Below are positions 58,791 through 64,000 of a stretch of 64,000 nucleotides of DNA, one piece after another. Position 1 is the stretch's first letter, and the number at the start of each line of letters is the position of its first letter. Source of the stretch: Cheiracanthium punctorium (Eukaryota; Arthropoda; Arachnida; Araneae; Cheiracanthiidae); assembly GCA_038373885.1 (NCBI GenBank), contig JAWZYV010002577.1, positions 248,001-312,000 of the forward strand, read 5' to 3'. The notes under the pieces are model-generated. The model made no database searches. It was not told where the DNA came from and was given only the letters and a program-made list of their open reading frames with translations. The translations under genes were made by a program, and so were the position numbers.

Positions 58791-60049
58791 CAAAAAAAAA
58801 AAAAAAAAACCCTCTTTGGCATTTTAATAGCGCATTTTACAGTAACGCATTGCTTCAGTAATAAATCCTCAAGAATAAATCGAAAAAGTTGACTGCAAAA
58901 TATTTCAGGAATTTTAATGATAATTGAATCAGATTAACAGTTGTATACTTGTGATAAAAAAATCCTAAACGTTCCTAATGAGGTGTAATTAGCTTTTTAT
59001 TGAACGGTTTTTCATTATGAAATTCTTTAAATAAAATCTGTACAGCCGCGGGGAAGAAAAAACTTCTAATACATGGGTTACCCCCCCCCCTTCTATCTTA
59101 ATTGCTATGCGTTAGAAACTAAAAAAGTCAAGTTAAATCCAGAAAGTGAAATACGAGGTGAGCTTAATTATTATATTTTTCTTTTCAATTTTTAAGAAAA
59201 ATATTCCTGTAAGCTTAGCAAAGTTGATGGAGTCTGAAAAGGTGAAAAGGAAAAAACGGAAAACACCATAAAAAACTGACGTTTAATTAGTCTTAGTTAT
59301 TTATACTTAAATAGTCAGTTTAGAAAAAATTTCGACCTACACGTAATTGCACTTTACGGTTTCCACATTGGAAATCTTATTTTTGTTGCCGAGAGCTGAA
59401 CTGTCAGCTGCCAAAGTAATAAATCTTTCGTAGGCTTTGCGTATTTTTTTTTTCTTAAACACAGTGTGGAAAGCGTACAAACCGTTTAATATTTCCAGTG
59501 AGTGACGATCGAAGATGCCGATTGCCATGCTTTAAAATTGAATCCCATTTTCAAATATCTTTCGAAGAACGATGAAATTTTTTGAGCTGATATCATTTAT
59601 TAAATCGAATTGCATCCTCAATATGTGATACCGATGTTTAAATGAGACAGTGTGTGCCCATGAAGAGAAGGATTTAGCTGAATTTTAAACAAGAAGTTTG
59701 TGGTAGATGTTGCTTCAACTCCTGAACGTGCGGTGATCAGGCCGTAAAACCATCTAATTACAACTCTTTTAGAGCTAGCTGCAAAAAATGTGGTTAATTG
59801 CTCCCAGGACTGAAAAAGTGAAGTCGTCGCTATCGATCCATTTACTGCAATGCATCTATACTTTAAATTGTGTATAATACTCAAGTATAATAACATATAT
59901 TTTGATATTAAAGCTATTAAGTAATTTAGGAGCTCATTTTTAATAATTTAAAATCTTCCTGTGAAAAGGTCCGTTTTTTATAATTTTAAAGCCGCTTGAA
60001 AATTTTACCGTGTAAACAACTTAACATTATTTGCCTATTTCGAAGACGC
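58791..60049. other. Non-coding stretch with unassigned minus-strand frames
   Basis: Poly-A at 58792-58809 and a C run near 59082. Minus-strand frames at 59337-59528 and 59618-59896 lie in slightly less AT-rich DNA; neither has a recognised domain or clear splice sites. They could be decayed transposon coding sequence. Confidence 0.35.
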
Positions 60050-60300
60050 TCAGAGGGTTAACTACCAACAACATGATGGTAGTCGATCGAATCGCGCGGC
60101 CGCACAGCCAACTGTATCAGAAAACTTCTTTAGCTCTGTGACGCCAGATGGGCGATTCGATCGACCGCCATTTTGTTGGTAGTTAAATGGATTGATGGCA
60201 AGGGTTACAATGTTTCAGCGTCGGGAAGTCTACCCAGTTGGTCTTCTATGTTGATGTGAAATCTTCTATATGATTTTCTATATTTATGCGCTTCAAAGGG
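60050..60300 (+). mobile_element. Diverged TTAA-family MITE with hairpin
   Basis: Ends CTTCAAAGGG followed by TTAA at 60301-60304. It contains the family hairpin motif: TTAACTACCAACAACATGAT with GATCGAATCGC at 60058-60095, against GCGATTCGATCG and TTTTGTTGGTAGTTAA at about 60152-60185. The left end of the full element is not evident. Confidence 0.6.
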
Positions 60301-60304
60301 TTAA

Positions 60305-60944
60305 TAGATGATCGGCTACAAATTCGAATTAACAAAACATTTGCACTAAAATTTCGTCCATTTGTGAAAAATGATATATTAATATAGCTTTAATAATATT
60401 TTGTTTTTTTAAAATAAGTATCACAGTTCACTAGACAATTTAGAAAATGAAAGCAATAGTAGATTTGCATCTCCCTGGTCTAGGAACAAAACACAATATA
60501 AACACAGAAGAGAGAACAAAAGAAAATTCCTTTATCATTTTTCATATATACATACAATAAAGTTTCTATTTACAAACTCAGCGTCCCGAAATACGGTATT
60601 GAATTTTGACATTTTGAAGCCTGGAACTAGGAGAAATATTAAATAAAAATTGCTTTTCTGGAGTTAAATTTAGCCACGGCACCATTATACCAAGTCAAAT
60701 TTAGAAACGCAATATGGAGTATCACGCTGTGTACCAAATAAGCGAGGCTTTCTGTCTAAAAAGAGTTACGTGCAATCCCAGAAATAAACTGCAGGTTAAG
60801 CTATATTACTTTTTTCCTGAAAGAGATTCCATGTGTGTGTTCTTAGTATGTGCTTTAGGCTTTGAGAATAATGCTTTTATCAGGCTATGTATGCAGTCTC
60901 GTCACTGGTAATGAAAATAAATAAGGTATTTACAAAAATAGGGC
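60305..60944. other. AT-rich non-coding stretch
   Basis: The 65-codon frame at 60714-60911 has no domain. Nothing else was seen. Confidence 0.45.
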
Positions 60945-61295
60945 ATTTTTTATTAAAATGGAAGCTGCATTACGGAACTATGACGCATGTTTTGTAAAAA
61001 TAAATACCTCCTTAGGCGAATAGAAATACAAGATAGTGATTCCGCTCATAACGTTACATGAGTTTTCACAAATACAGTAAAATTTGAGCTGCATTAAACC
61101 GTGACACATGTTTTGTAAAAATAAATACCCGAATAGAACTAATAGATAGTGATTCTGCCAAATGTGTTTATGCGGATTTTCACAGTGATAGCTCATTATT
61201 TACTAAAATTTGATACATCATGACGCATGTTTTATAAAAATAAATACCTCCTTAGGCAAATAGAACTACAAGCTAGTGATTCTGCAAAGTTAAAG
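60945..61295 (+). repeat. Three-unit ~120-bp tandem array
   Basis: TGACGCATGTTTTGTAAAAA and variants recur at 60981, 61102 and 61221. Each is followed by TAAATACC, CGAATAGAA/CAAATAGAA, ATAGTGATTC, and (in the first two) ATGAGTTTTCACA/GCGGATTTTCACA. Moderately diverged. Confidence 0.9.
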
Positions 61296-61510
61296 GTAAG
61301 TACATTGCGAAAGAAGAGGAAATATATATATAATATTTAGAATCGTCATACGAAAAAATGAAAGAGGGTAGAACACAACGAAACAAACTTTTTCTTTCTT
61401 TTTTTTAATCGTAGAAAATATGGTCGCAAAGTAAGTCTTCATGCACCAATAATAAATCCCGTATATAAAATGTTGAAACGTCAGTTTAATGTTAAACCTC
61501 GCTTTGTTAA

Positions 61511-63191
61511 GGGGGTCCGGGGCACAAAATTTTATTTTTTTTATTTATAGCTACTTTATAATGATTTTTTTTCTGAAATATATATCTATCTCAAGATACC
61601 TTTCCATATAAAAATCTCTTGAAAAGATTGAAATTTAATTTTTTAAAAATTAAAACGTTTAAAATTTAAACATATTTTATTTTTGATATAACTGCAGAAC
61701 CAATAGCTCAATTTGCATATTTCTTTCACTTTTGGACACAGAAAAGATGGCATTTTAATTTGTCTTCGGGATTTTTTAAAATATTGTTTATATATTTTTT
61801 AATAAATATAAAAGTTAAAAAATCACTCTTTTTAAAGAGTGTTTTAGCTCTAGGGCATGAATTTTCAAACCTTTTGTCCAAAATCAAAATTCCTGAAGAT
61901 AAATTATTAAAAATATAATGGAGAAAGTCTGTACAAAATTTCATACCTGTACTATATAAGGAACTTGAGATATATCCGTTTAAAGTTGAGGAATCGCAAA
62001 AAAACTGATTCCGAGATAAATGGACTTAAAGACTGTATTATATGACTGTAGCAGTGGATTTTCAGCAATATGTGCAAGTCGAACTTTATTGTGAATTTCT
62101 TTGAGGTGATTTTTCGCAGTAATCTTTGTAGAACACACCACATGTTTTAAGTGTCTGCTAAATGTTTTTGATTCCATTACACTTAAATTCATGTATGTGG
62201 AAAATAATTCGAGCCCAGCATGTCCCTTTCCTAATGCTGTAGCTGCTTGAATAGCTCTTTTGATGATACTAAATGGAGATTTAGTTGTCTTCGTTGACAG
62301 GCGTTGTGACGAGAACGTAATAAATTGAAAATCATAGTTATTGCAGGATAAAACCAAGCCATATTTTTTTCCCAAGCATAAATTCAGACTTGAACTTTTA
62401 CATTTTTCCCAACAGCAATTTTGAAGGATATTCTGCAACACTCCCAGACTTAAAATAATGTTGCATGAAAACAAGGAAGCATCAAATTGAGATGGCTCAT
62501 CACTTAGAACTGCAGGCACACTTATTATATTATTTTTAAGTTCTTGTGTTCGGCAAAAATCACTTTTACCAGGATCAGAAGTACTTGATAACACTTTTTG
62601 ACGCTTAGCTTTCATGAAGTTCGACTTTTTAGCAGTCGATTTTCTTTTTCGTCCCATTGTTATCGTAGATATGAATGTTTATTCAAAACACAAGTTCAAA
62701 CCGAAACATTAAATTATTAACAATTTGTAAACTATTTACACTAACAAACTTTTGTAAAATAAACAGAAAACTTAACAACATTCACCAACAACTAACTCAA
62801 CACAAGAACCTAACAATGCAAAATAAATAAGGCTTTTAGAAAGATAATACAGCACTGTGGAACCGCTAAAACAAGCATGGATCGCTAGAAATATCTAATA
62901 CACAAATATCCACTCACTTCACTTCGAAGAAAGTAGAAGAAAAAAAGATATAGTAAAAATAGAGCGATTATAACGGTTTGTTTACATTCTGCCACCCGGA
63001 CAGGGCCCTTTAATTCCAGACAGGTGGCGTGATAAGCACAGCTGTTGCAACGTAAAAGTTATTATATCTACAGATGTAATCATCGTAGAAACATGCGGTT
63101 TGCAGTATTTGATTCTAAACATTCTGTAGTATTTTTTAAAGCAAAAAAATAAAAATGTGTTTTTTTCGAGATTTTTGTGCCCCGGACCCCC
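61511..63191 (-). mobile_element. Mutator-like DNA transposon with GC-rich terminal inverted repeats
   Basis: Ends are GGGGGTCCGGGGCACAAAA at 61511-61529 and TTTTGTGCCCCGGACCCCC ending at 63191, perfect inverted repeats in otherwise AT-rich DNA. Between them (1681 bp) is one minus-strand frame resembling the N-terminal part of Mutator-like transposases. No matching target duplication was read at the flanks (CTTTGTTAA left, TCAAAAGAC right), so either it is eroded or the true ends lie slightly elsewhere. Too short to encode a full Mutator-like transposase, so it is probably non-autonomous. Confidence 0.75.
61980..62657 (-). pseudogene. Truncated Mutator-like transposase (N-terminal portion)
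   Basis: A 225-residue frame opens MGRKRKSTAKK, a basic lead of nuclear-localisation type. Clustered Cys at 81, 82, 86, 94 and 105 (CCWEKC ... LCLGKKYGLVLSC) recall the zinc-binding N-terminal region, and residues 131-153 (IIKRAIQAATALGKGHAGLE) match the conserved GxGHxGL motif of the animal Mutator-like transposase domain. The rest of that domain, including the DDE catalytic part, is missing: the frame ends in IPQL and stops about 470 bp before the left terminal repeat. The family usually encodes a much longer protein. It may retain end-binding ability, but catalysis is unlikely. The family assignment rests on motif recall, not a search. Confidence 0.6.
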
Positions 63192-64000
63192 TCAAAAGAC
63201 TAATTTTGTTTAATGAACACGGAAAGGAAGGGTAGGCGATAGTTTTGGTAATGCATTTTCATCAAGGATGGGCCATTATGTGTTTCGATTCATTTTTAAT
63301 AGTAAAAATAGGTTAACTATACTAGTATTAGTTTAAAATAACCTTACCTAAGTATATCGTACTGAGTACGAAATCATCATGGCTTACAGTGAAAAAAAAG
63401 AAGAAAGACAGATATCCAGAAAATTAAAATATGCGTTGAGCATTTATAGCAAATGAGATTATTTTGTATCTTCGTTAAGATTTAGTGCTTAAGAATAATA
63501 AGTTAGAAAAATCTGTTCTCCTGCCTCTATGATAATGAATGCAAAGTGGATACGCCACACGAAAACTTACGTGACTGCAGCAAATTTTCGCAAAATATCG
63601 TCTTTATTTAAAAACAAGCCTGAGAGATGGCGATTTCATTTAACTTATAAATGTGATTTAGCAGCATCAATCACAATGCCGCGTAAATGAGACAGTTGTT
63701 AAATATCGTACAAAGGGAGAAAATAGTGATCATAAGACAAATCACTGACAGAAAACTCAAGTAGATTACGAATACTTATTATTTAAATTGAAATATGTAC
63801 AATTAAATTATACAATTCGTTTGTGTTAAGGATGTGGTCAGAATTATTCTAATTACACATAGAAAATTTTCTGCTTGCTGTAATATAGAGACGTGCATTA
63901 CAGTGATACTAGCTTATCATTTTACACGTGATAAGACTTTTACTAAATGGTGTCCCCTAACACTATTACTGGGGAATCCTACTAATATATAAATGTCAAT
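63192..64000. other. AT-rich non-coding stretch
   Basis: No coding frame, RNA gene or repeat was recognised to the window end. Confidence 0.45.

Noticed and set aside
59337..59896. Two minus-strand frames as exons of one gene
   Set aside because: No convincing splice sites join them and no family is recognised; left as unassigned.
61502..63200. A 9-bp target duplication for the Mutator-like element
   Set aside because: The immediate flanks CTTTGTTAA and TCAAAAGAC do not match; a similar TTTGTTTAA lies about 17 bp further right but is not adjacent.

Overview
The window looks like a gene-poor, AT-rich stretch of an animal nuclear genome. Long introns or intergenic DNA, poly-A and poly-T runs, microsatellites, many eukaryotic transposon families and two nuclear tRNA-Pro genes rule out a bacterium, plasmid or organelle. 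The transposon mix (Tc1-like, mariner, piggyBac-like, hAT and Mutator-like elements with tRNA-derived SINEs) suggests an arthropod, perhaps a chelicerate such as a spider. That placement is inference; no host gene here fixes the species.

Host genes are few. At the left edge (1-290, minus strand) is the 5' coding end of an unidentified gene whose promoter or leader exon may lie near 5.9-6.2 kb. The best host exon is 28662-29172 (minus strand), the first coding exon of a single-pass, probably type II membrane protein. It ends at a strong GTAAGT donor. A 7-residue upstream ORF overlaps its start codon, and a GC-richer zone with a splice donor at 32.37-32.9 kb may be its leader exon and promoter. 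Two tRNA-Pro(TGG) genes lie in the same orientation at 48232 and 50371.

Most other recognisable sequence is mobile or repeated DNA. Layout: 6.6 kb dispersed repeat; 8.3-9.2 kb five-unit 172-bp tandem array; 12.0-12.5 kb hAT MITE with a perfect 8-bp target duplication; 13.2-15.1 and 20.3-22.2 kb two inverted copies of a Tc1-like element that keeps only a DNA-binding remnant; 24.8 kb SINE; 25.3-26.0 kb nested TTAA-flanked (piggyBac-like) MITEs with a 96-bp hairpin; 27.0-27.7 kb fold-back mariner; 33.0-35.4 kb degenerate tandem array holding a dead Tc1-like element; 37.4-39.0 kb more TTAA MITEs; 39.8-41.2 kb a Tc1-like element with an intact 346-residue DD34E transposase; 41.5-42.1 kb two small tandem arrays; 45.9 kb another TTAA MITE; 47.1 kb second copy of the 6.6 kb repeat; 47.9-48.2 kb fold-back element 27 bp from a tRNA gene; 53.4 and 54.7 kb diverged duplicate segments; 57.8-58.8 kb hairpin-bearing tandem array split by a small hAT MITE; 61.0 kb three-unit 120-bp array; 61.5-63.2 kb Mutator-like element with GC-rich terminal repeats.

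The genes do not form an operon or pathway. I found no convincing new gene system. The most unusual items are the transposon architectures (fold-back mariner, nested hairpin MITEs, paired inverted Tc1 derivatives), the fold-back beside the tRNA, and many low-copy tandem arrays of roughly 90-215 bp.
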